Shown one piece after another: positions 51,422-59,145 of a stretch of DNA of 59,145 nt. Origin of the DNA: CACEUX01 sp964404235 (GTDB lineage: Bacteria > Fidelibacterota > Marinisomatia > Marinisomatales > UBA1611); assembly GCA_964404235.1 (NCBI GenBank), contig CAYOJL010000002.1:1-59145 (forward strand), given 5' to 3'. The notes beneath the pieces were generated by a model. The model ran no database searches, was not told the DNA's origin, and saw only the letters and a program-made list of their open reading frames with translations. How positions within the stretch are numbered: position 1 is the first letter of the stretch; every line of letters begins with the position of its first letter. The position numbers and the translations under genes are program-made.

Positions 51422-54400
51422 TATTTTTGCTCCGTTTTTAATAAATATTTTTCAAGAGTCAAATATGATACTGGTACCAATAATAAGGTAATAGCTGTTG
51501 CAAATAAGACTCCAAAAGATAATGATACCGCCATCGGAATCATGAACTTAGCCTGTGTACTTTTTTCTAAAATCAGTGGGACAAGCCCTACAAAAGTTGT
51601 CAATGACGTAAGAAAAATAGGTCTAAATCTTCTTGGGCCAGCTTCTAAGACCGCATCATCAATACTATTTCCTTCTGCCCTGTAACGATTGATAAAATCT
51701 ACCATGACCAAACTATCATTAACAACAACACCAGTTAATGCAACAATTCCCATCATAGAAAGCACTGACAAATTTAATCCCAGCAAGAGATGTCCTAATA
51801 CTGCTCCAGTTATACCAAAAGGTATAGATGACATTACAACCAAAGGTTGAAAGTATGATTTAAATGGAATTGCAAGTAACATATATACAACGATCATTGC
51901 TAAGAGGAAGTTTTTCCCTAGTGAACGAAGGTTATCCCCCTGTTCTTGCTGCTCACCCTCTAGAGAGTAAGCTACTGAGTTATATTGCTGGATAATTTTA
52001 GGCATAATCGAGCCCATAACTGTTGCTATTACCTCGTTACTATTTGTAACTGTCAAATCCACATCTGCAGTTACATTGATAGACCTCTTACGATTCTTTC
52101 TTTCAATAGAGGCCAGGCCTTCTCCTATTTCCAAGCGAGCGATCTGTCTAACTGGAATCGTTGAACCTGTCGGCGTAAGAATCATCATATTCTCTAGATC
52201 GGATATTGAAGATCTCTGATTTTCAGGATACTGGAGTATGACCTTCAATTCGTTCCTCCCTCTTTGGATAGTTTGTACTTCTAGACCATAAAACGCTTGT
52301 CTTACCTGAGCAGCAACCATCATCATGCTCACTCCATAATGTTTTGCAGCAGGTAGAAGGTTTATTGACATCTCTTCTTTCCCAATATTATATGTATCAG
52401 TTACATCAAATACACCAGGAAATCTTACTAATTGAGCCTTTAACTCATCCTTTGCTAAAATCAGATCATCAATATACTTGCTGGATAATTGAATGTTTAT
52501 TGGGTCACCTGCAGAAAAAAGATCTGATTTAAATGATAATTCCTTAGCACCAGGGACTTCGGGCATGATACTTCTCCATTTACGTACAATTTCCTCAGTA
52601 CTGATCGTACGGTTTTCTGAAGGTGCAAGTTCAAGTGCAACCTCTGCCATGTTTGGCCCTACGAAAAGAGCATCCAAGTTTCCTGGGCCACGAGAAGTTT
52701 TTGTAAGCATTGGTAAATAACCTATAGTCGATAATCGGTGCCTTATCACTGCCTGGTCTGGGAATTCTTCAATTAATTGAGACTCTAAAATTGTTGCTGC
52801 TTCCTCAAGCTTCTCATAGCCCTCTCTAGTCATTTCTATGGGAGTACCAGAAGGATATTCAATTGTTGCAATTGCAAGATCATCTTCAACAGCTGGAAAG
52901 AATGAAAATTTCAATATCCCACTTAATATTATTCCAATCGTCAATATGAATATACCTGCGGCAAATGTAAGTGCAGAGAATGGATGGTGAACTGCTTTTA
53001 GGAGTATAGGCTTATATACCTGGGACTTTACATAATTAAGGCCATTGACTATATTATTTTGTGCATAGCTCCATTTATTTGAAATGATCAGTAGTATTGG
53101 GTTCTTGGGTTCATCATCACTGCTATGTGCGAGGTGGGCTGGTAAAATTGTTAAGCTTTCGATCAAAGACCACACCAAAACCGATATCACAACTAATGGA
53201 AATATTCTCCATATCGAACCAATTTCACCTTCAACAGCTAACATTGGCGAAAAAGTTACCATTGTTGTCAGCACTGCGAAAAACACTGGCGTTGCAACCT
53301 GAGTAGCGCCCTTGACAGCGGCATCAGAAGGATTCATTCCGCGCTCTTTGAATAGAGCAATATTCTCCCCTACCACTATTGCATCATCCACAACAATTCC
53401 CAGTACTAAGATAAATGTAAACAACGATAGCATATTAATTGATAGGTCCAATGGTGCAAATAGCCAAAATCCACCCATGAATGAAATTGGAATACCTAAA
53501 GAGACCCAGAACGCTAATTTAGGTTTTAAAAATAAAGCCAATACAATAATGACAAGTATAAGGCCTTGTTGAGCATTTCGGACAATGGTTTCAATTCTAC
53601 CACTTAGTATGCGCGCCTCATCATCCCATGCAGTCACTCTTACTGAAGTGGGTAATTCTTCGTTTTTATTGTCAACATATTCTTTTACAGCAGCGGAGAC
53701 ATCCAGAGCATTCTGTTTGCCTACCCTGAATACTGTAATCAGATTTGCTTTATCTCCGTTAAACTTAAAATCAAGTTCAAATTGATCGGAAAACGTATCT
53801 TTTATCTCACTTATGTCACCTAGATAAACGACAGAACCATTTGAATTTATTATCACCGGAATTTTTGAAAAGTCATGAACTGTATATCCTTGGCTATTTG
53901 ATCTAATTAAAATTTCACCATCTTGAGTTTTAATGGTTCCACTAGGCATGTTCAAAGACCATTCTTTAATCGATTTCGCAATTTGTTGGAATGATAGATT
54001 GTATTTTCTTAGTGAACTCTCTTTTATGTTTATTTTAATCTCATTTTCAAGATCAGCGACTATGGAAGTAAAAGTGATTTCTGGAAGTCCATCGATCTCG
54101 TCTTTGATATCCTCTGTTAGTTTATTTAAAGAATTATCATCTATATCACCGTGGACCGCTATTGAAATAACTGGATTTGAACCAGCAATTTTTCGGCAAA
54201 TAGGTTTTTCAACATTTTCAGGGAATGTATCTATGGCATCTACCTCTGCTTTGATTTTATCAAGCATTTCATTAGGATCTTGACCAGATATTATTTCAAT
54301 GTTAACATTACCTACATTCTCGGATGCATTCGATGTTACCTTCTTGACACCATCTAAACCTTGCAACCTTTCTTCAATTTTTATACAAATTGCTTCTTCA

Positions 54401-54579
54401 ATATCTGTTGGGGTTGCGCCAGGATATACAGTAGTAACGTTGATGATGTTCAAATCAATTTCTGGAAATACTTCCATCTTTAACATAGGAATTGTAGTAG
54501 CTCCAGTTATGATGATCAACATCATCAATAGATTTGAAACAACTTTATTATTAACGAACCAGCGTATTATGCCTTCCAT
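51421..54579 (-). CDS. RND efflux transporter, inner-membrane permease
   Basis: A 1052-residue proton-driven exporter of the AcrB/HAE1 superfamily with 12 membrane helices and two large periplasmic domains. The proton-relay aspartates are in the GIVVDDAIVVGEN segment of TM4, and the second half has the matching VVNDSLVMVDF segment in TM10. The size and overall pattern suggest a heavy-metal or multidrug-type pump, but the sub-branch is not clear. It follows the adaptor gene by 5 bases. Expected location is the inner membrane, docked to the adaptor and outer-membrane channel encoded next to it. Confidence 0.95.
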   Translation of the reverse strand: MEGIIRWFVNNKVVSNLLMMLIIITGATTIPMLKMEVFPEIDLNIINVTTVYPGATPTDIEEAICIKIEERLQGLDGVKKVTSNASENVGNVNIEIISGQDPNEMLDKIKAEVDAIDTFPENVEKPICRKIAGSNPVISIAVHGDIDDNSLNKLTEDIKDEIDGLPEITFTSIVADLENEIKINIKESSLRKYNLSFQQIAKSIKEWSLNMPSGTIKTQDGEILIRSNSQGYTVHDFSKIPVIINSNGSVVYLGDISEIKDTFSDQFELDFKFNGDKANLITVFRVGKQNALDVSAAVKEYVDNKNEELPTSVRVTAWDDEARILSGRIETIVRNAQQGLILVIIVLALFLKPKLAFWVSLGIPISFMGGFWLFAPLDLSINMLSLFTFILVLGIVVDDAIVVGENIALFKERGMNPSDAAVKGATQVATPVFFAVLTTMVTFSPMLAVEGEIGSIWRIFPLVVISVLVWSLIESLTILPAHLAHSSDDEPKNPILLIISNKWSYAQNNIVNGLNYVKSQVYKPILLKAVHHPFSALTFAAGIFILTIGIILSGILKFSFFPAVEDDLAIATIEYPSGTPIEMTREGYEKLEEAATILESQLIEEFPDQAVIRHRLSTIGYLPMLTKTSRGPGNLDALFVGPNMAEVALELAPSENRTISTEEIVRKWRSIMPEVPGAKELSFKSDLFSAGDPINIQLSSKYIDDLILAKDELKAQLVRFPGVFDVTDTYNIGKEEMSINLLPAAKHYGVSMMMVAAQVRQAFYGLEVQTIQRGRNELKVILQYPENQRSSISDLENMMILTPTGSTIPVRQIARLEIGEGLASIERKNRKRSINVTADVDLTVTNSNEVIATVMGSIMPKIIQQYNSVAYSLEGEQQEQGDNLRSLGKNFLLAMIVVYMLLAIPFKSYFQPLVVMSSIPFGITGAVLGHLLLGLNLSVLSMMGIVALTGVVVNDSLVMVDFINRYRAEGNSIDDAVLEAGPRRFRPIFLTSLTTFVGLVPLILEKSTQAKFMIPMAVSLSFGVLFATAITLLLVPVSYLTLEKYLLKTEQK

Positions 54580-54584
54580 AACAA

Positions 54585-55706
54585 TTAATCGATTTTATAA
54601 GTTACTTTTTGACCATTGATCAATGATGATAGCCTTGAAAGCAATAGCCTGTCACCTTTTTCTATTCCTTCATTGACCAAGGCATATTCATTTTCATATC
54701 TTAACACATTTACTGGCCTTTTCATCAATTCCATGTTTGAATCAACAACCCAAAGAGACTCGTTTCTGATGTTATTCCTAGAAATGACATAAACGTCGTT
54801 AACCTTAGTACCATAGATTGTGGCTTGCGCATACTGGCCAACAAGTACAAGATTCTGTCCTTGATCTTCATTTTTAACGATGCTAGCAACAACAGATAAC
54901 ATTCTAGTTTTCGGATCAATCTCTGCCTCTGCTCTAATTACCTTGCCATTTACCACCTGCGCGCCCAATTGGAAGGATACCTCTAGTTGTTTTTGTTCTG
55001 GTATTTGAAGACCATTGAAGTCTAGACCTATAAAATTGATATCTTGATCTGCGATTGGCAATTGAACCTCAAAATTCTCTGTGGAATAAATATTCCCAAG
55101 CATGCTGCCTAGGAATACTGTTGAACCTATATCAGTATTTTTTGAACGAACTCTTCCATCAAATGGAGCAATGAATGTTGCTCTATCTAGATCTCTTCGT
55201 GCCTTTTCAAGGTTTGCTCTTGCAGCTTCCAACGTAGCTTTTGCCTGTGCAAGTTGTGGCTTCCTAAGCGCAAGTGCGCTACCTTTTCCACCTCCTACTC
55301 GGTTCCATTCTTTCGATGCAAGATCTGCCTCTGCTTTTTCTCTCTCTAGATTCACTTCAGCGTTCAAGACATTAGCCTCTGCTGTGATGAGTGCTAATTC
55401 GTAATCTCTTCGATCAAGTTTTATGAGTGTATCGCCTATGTTGAAGCTTGACCCCTCCTCCATTTTTTCCGAGACCCATTCGACTCTTGCATTTAACTGA
55501 GATAATAGGTTCAACTCGGATTTGGGTTTTATGAATCCTTGTGATGCTATTTGAGCATTCACTGTTTGAGGCAGCAACATCATTGTTTTTACATATGGGA
55601 CTTTGTCATCTTTTTCTTCCATATCTGCGGATGGTTTGTTCATAATCATCAAAAAAGCCAATAATATTGACAATAGTAAAAATCCTGGACTAAGGTATTT
55701 CTTCAT
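54585..55706 (-). CDS. RND efflux periplasmic adaptor (membrane-fusion protein)
   Basis: A 373-residue HlyD/AcrA-type adaptor with an N-terminal anchor helix or signal (about 7-24). A beta-barrel and lipoyl half-motif (QIASQGFIKPKSELNLLSQL...EGSSFNIGDTLIKLD) come next. An alpha-hairpin (about 105-175, heptad-rich) and the second lipoyl half (ATFIAPFDGRV) follow. The C-terminal domain (about 300-373) is short. Its stop and the permease start are 5 bases apart. Its ATG overlaps the stop of the outer-membrane channel gene (ATGA). Confidence 0.94.
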   Translation of the reverse strand: MKKYLSPGFLLLSILLAFLMIMNKPSADMEEKDDKVPYVKTMMLLPQTVNAQIASQGFIKPKSELNLLSQLNARVEWVSEKMEEGSSFNIGDTLIKLDRRDYELALITAEANVLNAEVNLEREKAEADLASKEWNRVGGGKGSALALRKPQLAQAKATLEAARANLEKARRDLDRATFIAPFDGRVRSKNTDIGSTVFLGSMLGNIYSTENFEVQLPIADQDINFIGLDFNGLQIPEQKQLEVSFQLGAQVVNGKVIRAEAEIDPKTRMLSVVASIVKNEDQGQNLVLVGQYAQATIYGTKVNDVYVISRNNIRNESLWVVDSNMELMKRPVNVLRYENEYALVNEGIEKGDRLLLSRLSSLINGQKVTYKID

Positions 55707-57211
55707 TTTTCTTCTCTAATTAATTCTTGATCGATATCTAATTCAAAGTCACCACCCATGGCCAATACCAATGAAAGCCTATTTTCAATTGACTGCTTGC
55801 GTATTGTAAGATATTGTGATTGAATTGAATTGTATTGCCTTTGACTATTCAGTACTGACTCAAGAGTTGTGACACCTTTATCATACCTCTCTTTGGAAAG
55901 TTCATATGCATCCTTTGACTGTTTGACTGCTACATCTAGAGCATTATTTTGTATGGATAGAGATTCATTCTGCTCAAGTAATTGTTCTATCTCAGAAAAG
56001 GCATTAAGTATGCCTTTAATAAGTTCTTGTTTTGCACTTTCATAGTTTGATTCTTGAATTTTATTAATTGATCTTAGACGTCCACCGTTAAATATTGGCG
56101 AAGTGATATTGACACCTAGATTCCATATACCATGATCTTCGTCAAATATCTTTTCAATTTCTTGTGTTGATGTACCAACTGAACCGTTAAGTGTGATACC
56201 TGGCAAGAGGTCTCTTTTTGATTGAGCAACTCTGTACCCTGCAGACTCCAACTTTAAAACTAGACTGCGAATATCGGGTCTTCTTTCAATTATGGATGCT
56301 GGTATGCCTAATGGCACTGGTGGTAACACATTAGGCAAGTTTGGCTCTTTAACAAGCATACCCGATGGATATTCACCTATGAGGGTCTCAATTTGTCTAT
56401 TTAATGATTTGAGTAGATTTTTTCTATTTTCAATTGACACTATGGACGTTGAAACTGATGTTTCTGACAATCGATAGTCCAGACTAGAACGAAGGCCTTT
56501 TTCATATCGTTCTTTAACAAGGTCTCTGATCTCAACTAGACTATGGTATGAGTCTTTGGATAACTCTAATTGGGCTGCAGCTTCTTTAGCATTGAAGAAT
56601 AATTGCGCACCCCGAATCAAAATTGAAAATTGCAAATATGATAAATCATGTTTGACAGATTCATAATCTTTATACGCAGCCTTGCGGCCATTCAACAATC
56701 GTCCCCAGACATCAATTTCCCATTGTAGATTTAATCCTAGACCAAAATTCTTATTACCAAAGGTAAGAACACTATTTGAAGACTGTTTACTACTTGAAGA
56801 GTCAGAACTATTGCCTGGGTCTAAAAATGATTCTGCAAATCCAAAGCCTGATAAATTTTGCACATTGGTATCCGCTCTCGCTAACATATTAAAAGATGGA
56901 TAAATAGCTGCACCATTTATCTTTGCATTGTAAAGTGCTTTTCTTTGATTTTGTACAATGGTTTTCATATCCGGACTGTTAGATCTCAAGCAAACTAGAA
57001 AAGTATCAAGAACCGGGTCTTCGAAAACGGACCACCAATCGCCAGATATCTTTTCGCTTGCTGGAAGTGGTGCAATCCAAGAATCAGGTATTGATATATC
57101 TAAGTTCTCAACACGAACCTCATGCTTTCCAACACAGCCAAAAAACAAAATAAATAATAGGCTCAAATAAAAGAAAAGTGGTCTTTCTTTATATTGGCTG
57201 CTCTTTTTCAT
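55703..57211 (-). CDS. RND efflux outer-membrane channel (TolC/NodT-type lipoprotein)
   Basis: A 502-residue outer-membrane factor. The signal ends at the lipobox FFGC with Cys26. The chain then has two OEP domains of alternating long helices and short strands, with the conserved DLLPGITLNGS and NLGVNITSPIFNGGR segments and the NSQRQYNSIQSQYLTIR helix. It should form the trimeric exit duct. The gene order here (MarR, channel, adaptor, permease) is unusual only in having the channel first. Its start lies 23 bases inside the end of the MarR gene, so translational coupling is likely. Confidence 0.94.
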   Translation of the reverse strand: MKKSSQYKERPLFFYLSLLFILFFGCVGKHEVRVENLDISIPDSWIAPLPASEKISGDWWSVFEDPVLDTFLVCLRSNSPDMKTIVQNQRKALYNAKINGAAIYPSFNMLARADTNVQNLSGFGFAESFLDPGNSSDSSSSKQSSNSVLTFGNKNFGLGLNLQWEIDVWGRLLNGRKAAYKDYESVKHDLSYLQFSILIRGAQLFFNAKEAAAQLELSKDSYHSLVEIRDLVKERYEKGLRSSLDYRLSETSVSTSIVSIENRKNLLKSLNRQIETLIGEYPSGMLVKEPNLPNVLPPVPLGIPASIIERRPDIRSLVLKLESAGYRVAQSKRDLLPGITLNGSVGTSTQEIEKIFDEDHGIWNLGVNITSPIFNGGRLRSINKIQESNYESAKQELIKGILNAFSEIEQLLEQNESLSIQNNALDVAVKQSKDAYELSKERYDKGVTTLESVLNSQRQYNSIQSQYLTIRKQSIENRLSLVLAMGGDFELDIDQELIREEK

Positions 57212-57653
57212 CTTCTAGATTCAATATTATGCTCGAAAGAACATTTTTAAATGTCTCGATATCTTGATCAGAAATGTCTTTTCTTACCTCTTCCCTGGTT
57301 TTCTCCATAATCGGTAAAACATCAAAGAATAATTGTTTACCAGCGTTTGTAAGTATCACCCGTTTGATTCTATGATCGATCTGGTCCTCAACTCTAACAA
57401 CAAGGTTCTTTTTTTCTAGCACATCAACTAACCTGGTTATACTTGTTTTATCCTTAAGGGTTATCTCCCCCAGTTCTTTTTGAGAAGCAGACTCTAATTG
57501 CCATATAGGGCCTAAGACCATCCACTGGTCAAGAGAGATATCCAATCCGGACCCCATTGCATTTTGAACAAATCTTTTGGTCATGGCACGGTGCGCTGAA
57601 TTGATAAGCATACCCATACTCATATGAAATTTTAAAGATGCTTCTTTGGTCAT
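57189..57653 (-). CDS. MarR-family transcriptional regulator of the efflux operon
   Basis: A 154-residue winged-helix regulator. The recognition region is clear: SQKELGEITLKDKTSITRLVDVLEKKNLVVRVED with the wing residues DHRIKRVILT. MarR proteins bind as dimers to palindromes and usually repress the neighbouring genes until a small ligand is bound. A 20-base palindrome lies 21-40 bases upstream of its ATG, so autoregulation and control of the downstream RND system are strongly suggested. It is the first gene of the operon that extends to the TonB receptor and DUF4249 genes. Confidence 0.94.
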   Translation of the reverse strand: MTKEASLKFHMSMGMLINSAHRAMTKRFVQNAMGSGLDISLDQWMVLGPIWQLESASQKELGEITLKDKTSITRLVDVLEKKNLVVRVEDQIDHRIKRVILTNAGKQLFFDVLPIMEKTREEVRKDISDQDIETFKNVLSSIILNLEDEKEQPI

Positions 57654-57673
57654 ACCTGCAATTTACTACGATA

Positions 57674-57693
57674 ATAGTTGCATATACAACTAT
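57674..57693. promoter_or_regulatory. Candidate MarR operator palindrome
   Basis: ATAGTTGCATATACAACTAT is a 20-base dyad-symmetric sequence with a single mismatched pair near the centre (C against A). The half-site TAGTTG/CAACTA is of the type bound by MarR-family dimers. It lies 21-40 bases before the marR ATG, in the leader or promoter. A TATAAT-like hexamer is found on the minus strand at 57720-57715, further upstream. Confidence 0.8.
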
Positions 57694-57696
57694 ATA

Positions 57697-57714
57697 GAGC
57701 GTTATGAGCGTTAT
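57697..57714. repeat. Tandem 9-bp direct repeat next to the operator
   Basis: GAGCGTTAT occurs twice without a gap (57697-57705 and 57706-57714), immediately upstream of the MarR palindrome on the minus-strand promoter side. It could be a second regulator-binding element; no function is proven. Confidence 0.6.
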
Positions 57715-58060
57715 ATTATATTATTAATATATTTATAAATTTATTTAGTTAGCATTGTAACTTTATAAATAATATTAAAAATAAAAAAATGGCGAGAAGT
57801 TATTTTAGTATATATGAATGAATTAAATCTGTGTCATTTCCATTAAATCTTCTTTTACAGTCGCAGCTTTATTTCAAACATGATAATCTTTAGACTCTGT
57901 GTAAAATTGTAGCGATTAATAAGAATGATTCAACAATCGATATCGATACTATATTGGATAAAGATATATTATTTCATAAAGGCTCAAAAAGCAATGTTTC
58001 TTGGCAATTAGCAAAAGACGATGTAAGTCCACAAGAAATATTTAAATGTATGCGTGGTTC
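57715..58060. other. Intergenic stretch up to the scaffold gap, no clear gene
   Basis: This AT-rich stretch (about 346 bases) holds no convincing gene. A plus-strand frame is open from after a TAG at 57891-57893 to the gap (55 codons, no ATG until near the end), which could be the start or middle of a gene cut by the gap. At 57874-57916 the minus strand reads SLQFYTESKDYHV followed by TGA. This closely matches the C-terminal region of the peptidase-E-like protein on the other side of the gap and suggests a gene remnant or an assembly artefact. Confidence 0.6.
57878..57916. repeat. 39-bp direct repeat, copy 1 (partner at 58091-58129)
   Basis: It shares 36 of 39 bases with 58091-58129 across the scaffold gap, by direct comparison. 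On the minus strand both copies encode SLQFYTES in the same frame. Copy 1 then reads KDYHV and a stop; copy 2 reads NVYHVYYNDET into the Ns. Confidence 0.85.
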
Positions 58061-58070
58061 NNNNNNNNNN
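58061..58070. other. Scaffold gap (10 N)
   Basis: Ten unknown bases join two contigs. The true distance between the flanks is not known, and the peptidase-E-like gene runs into the gap. Confidence 1.
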
Positions 58071-58731
58071 CAGTCTCATCATTATAGTATACATGATAAA
58101 CATTAGACTCTGTGTAAAATTGAAGCGATCTATAATATTTTCCATTTTTAAAATGAATTGCAGCTCCTCCATCTATTGCGTAACCCGGCATTGCAGTCCC
58201 TTTCTTTAACATTTCATGCACGCTCGGTCTACGATCTTTCTCCTCTTGGTAATGGGGACATGCCATACCACCAAGAAACCCCAGACATTCCATTGGATTA
58301 AGATTACTTGCCCAAGAGTCTGTGATACCCTGTTCAAACCAACATATTGCACCAGCACTTACTCCAGACATCACCGCACCTTTTTTATATGCTTTAAGTA
58401 ATAATTTATCCAGATTCCATTCTCTCCAAACAGCTAACATACTTTTCGTATTCCCACCCCCTACATATATGATATCAGCTTTATTGATGATACTATCTAG
58501 CCTAGGTGTTCTCTGAAAAAAATTAATATGTGAAGGATTACATTCTAAGCTAGTAAAACAAGAATAAAAATTTACTATGTAAGCTTTATCTTCTGCGCTC
58601 GCTGTAGGGATGAAAATAATATTTGGCTTTTTTTTATCCACTTGGGATAAAATATATTTTTCTATCTTAGTATGCCTGGGGTTACGACCAAATCCACCTC
58701 CTCCAATAGCTATGATATGCCCCAAATCCAT
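58071..58731 (-). CDS. Peptidase E-like (S51 family) protein, C-terminus lost in the gap
   Basis: About 220 residues are present. The S51 pattern is clear: an IAIGGGGFG start, a FIPTASAED loop, a YVGGGNTKSML segment, and the nucleophile elbow GVSAGAICWFE with the catalytic serine, then a GITDS segment. CPHYQEE supplies a likely catalytic histidine and YAIDGGAA a conserved late loop. Peptidase E cleaves Asp-X dipeptides; other members are cyanophycinase-like, and this one lacks the longer cyanophycinase architecture. The last codons run into the gap. The ATG at 58731 is 3 bases after the stop of the FecR-domain gene, so the two are one operon. Confidence 0.88.
58091..58129. repeat. 39-bp direct repeat, copy 2
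   Basis: It lies in the C-terminal coding part of the peptidase-E-like gene and matches 57878-57916 at 36 of 39 positions. Because the copies sit on both sides of the scaffold gap, a collapsed tandem duplication or a wrongly extended contig end is possible. Confidence 0.85.
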
Positions 58732-58734
58732 TTT

Positions 58735-59145
58735 TTAATGCATCTCTAAATGGCCAATGATCTTGGCACTATTCTTGAATGTATCTAGCTCGATAAATTT
58801 TCCATCTCGTGTTGATATAATTGTCTCGCCTTTATCAACATATATTATTTTCCCAGATCTAATATTTTCAACTTTTATTTTTCCATTAAGTACAGTAAAA
58901 ATAGAATAGGTATTATTATTAAAAAAAAGTTCATCCCTATATTCAGCTATAAAGTGACTCCCTTTAGCAGTAACAATTGCATTAGGAGCATTTAAAATAA
59001 AATCGCTATTGTTATTATCATCCATATGTATGATTACTTTTCCACCAAAAAGAGCCATGCCAGAAAAGGTGTTCTTATTATTAATGATCCTAATAACCGA
59101 ATTTTCATATATATCAACCATGGATTTTTCGTATATGGTCATAAA
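58735..59145 (-). CDS. FecR-domain protein, C-terminal part (runs off the window edge)
   Basis: At least 136 residues, open upstream at the window end; an ATG at 59142 exists but is probably internal. The sequence has FecR features: FILNAPNAIVTAKGSHFIAE corresponds to the TPTAVVSVRGT core, followed by a FTVLNGKIKVEN strand and YVDKGETIIS turn. It differs from the FecR protein at 9122-9793 but shares the same core. It lies 3 bases upstream of the peptidase-E-like gene. Confidence 0.75.
   Translation of the reverse strand, partial: FMTIYEKSMVDIYENSVIRIINNKNTFSGMALFGGKVIIHMDDNNNSDFILNAPNAIVTAKGSHFIAEYRDELFFNNNTYSIFTVLNGKIKVENIRSGKIIYVDKGETIISTRDGKFIELDTFKNSAKIIGHLEMH

Noticed and set aside
57894..58060. 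Plus-strand partial gene of 55 codons running into the gap
   Set aside because: No start codon near the beginning, overlaps the peptidase-E-like remnant on the other strand, and lies at a contig end where errors are common; kept only as a remark.
1..59145. CRISPR arrays, insertion sequences or prophage
   Set aside because: No spaced direct repeats, transposase or phage genes were seen; the repeats found are coding repeats (LRR, MORN, FG-GAP) or the short ones listed.

Overview
The window is AT-rich (roughly 35% G+C by eye), densely packed chromosomal DNA from a diderm bacterium. Three secreted proteins end in a type IX secretion (T9SS/Por) sorting domain with a YPNPFN motif. Others carry ASPIC/UnbV-FG-GAP, FecR or dockerin-like modules, and there is a DUF4249 plus TonB-receptor pair, a fused E1 alpha/beta 2-oxoacid dehydrogenase and a mitochondrial-type citrate synthase. 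Together these point to the Fibrobacterota-Chlorobi-Bacteroidota (FCB) superphylum. My best guess is a marine Candidatus Marinimicrobia/SAR406-type organism, but this is an inference and no 16S gene is present. The record is a scaffold: ten Ns at 58061-58070 join two contigs. No phage, insertion sequence or CRISPR array was seen.

Layout. Nearly all genes are on the minus strand in tight operons. (1) 155-6663: sterol-desaturase-like hydroxylase, cupin, then three secreted repeat proteins (LRR-T9SS, MORN lipoprotein, FG-GAP/UnbV) and an alpha/beta hydrolase, closed by a terminator at 93-121. (2) 6865-11025: secreted Ig/Fn3-like protein, FecR-domain protein and outer-membrane beta-barrel, closed by a terminator at 6773-6799. 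(3) cold-shock gene, tRNA-Val and lon (11039-13854). (4) 13981-22614: one nine-gene run of PTPS-family protein, queuosine-precursor transporter, folE, lpd, lipB, fused E1, E2, a methyltransferase and lipA. This is a complete branched-chain-type 2-oxoacid dehydrogenase with its own lipoylation enzymes. (5) nth on the plus strand. (6) 23578-26775: a poorly known operon (lipoprotein, orphan helical protein, MBL hydrolase, DUF309, pseudo-receiver). (7) 26830-32576: secreted T9SS protein, subtilase and M14 carboxypeptidase. (8) 32593-45801: citrate synthase, then DUF1015, a sugar/choline-type nucleotidyltransferase, a heptosyltransferase-like GT9, two CDP-glycerol glycerophosphotransferase-like proteins, an MsbA-like ABC exporter, GNAT, GT2 and ArnT-like GT39. 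This is an envelope-glycopolymer region, interrupted by hemW (+) and xthA. (9) small plus-strand genes and tRNA-Glu (45936-46896). (10) 46920-57653: MarR regulator, an RND efflux tripartite system, an atypical SDR, a TonB-dependent receptor and a DUF4249 lipoprotein, behind a convincing MarR operator palindrome. (11) past the scaffold gap: a peptidase-E-like gene and the end of a FecR-domain protein.

Most notable for follow-up: the FecR/barrel/Ig trio without a sigma factor; the LRR/MORN/FG-GAP operon with an internally duplicated plant-type LRR; a teichoic-acid-like polymer locus in a diderm; a PTPS-family protein without the catalytic cysteine beside folE and a Q-precursor transporter; a methyltransferase inside the lipoate operon; the MarR operator; and a roughly threefold excess of GATC in three sampled kilobases.
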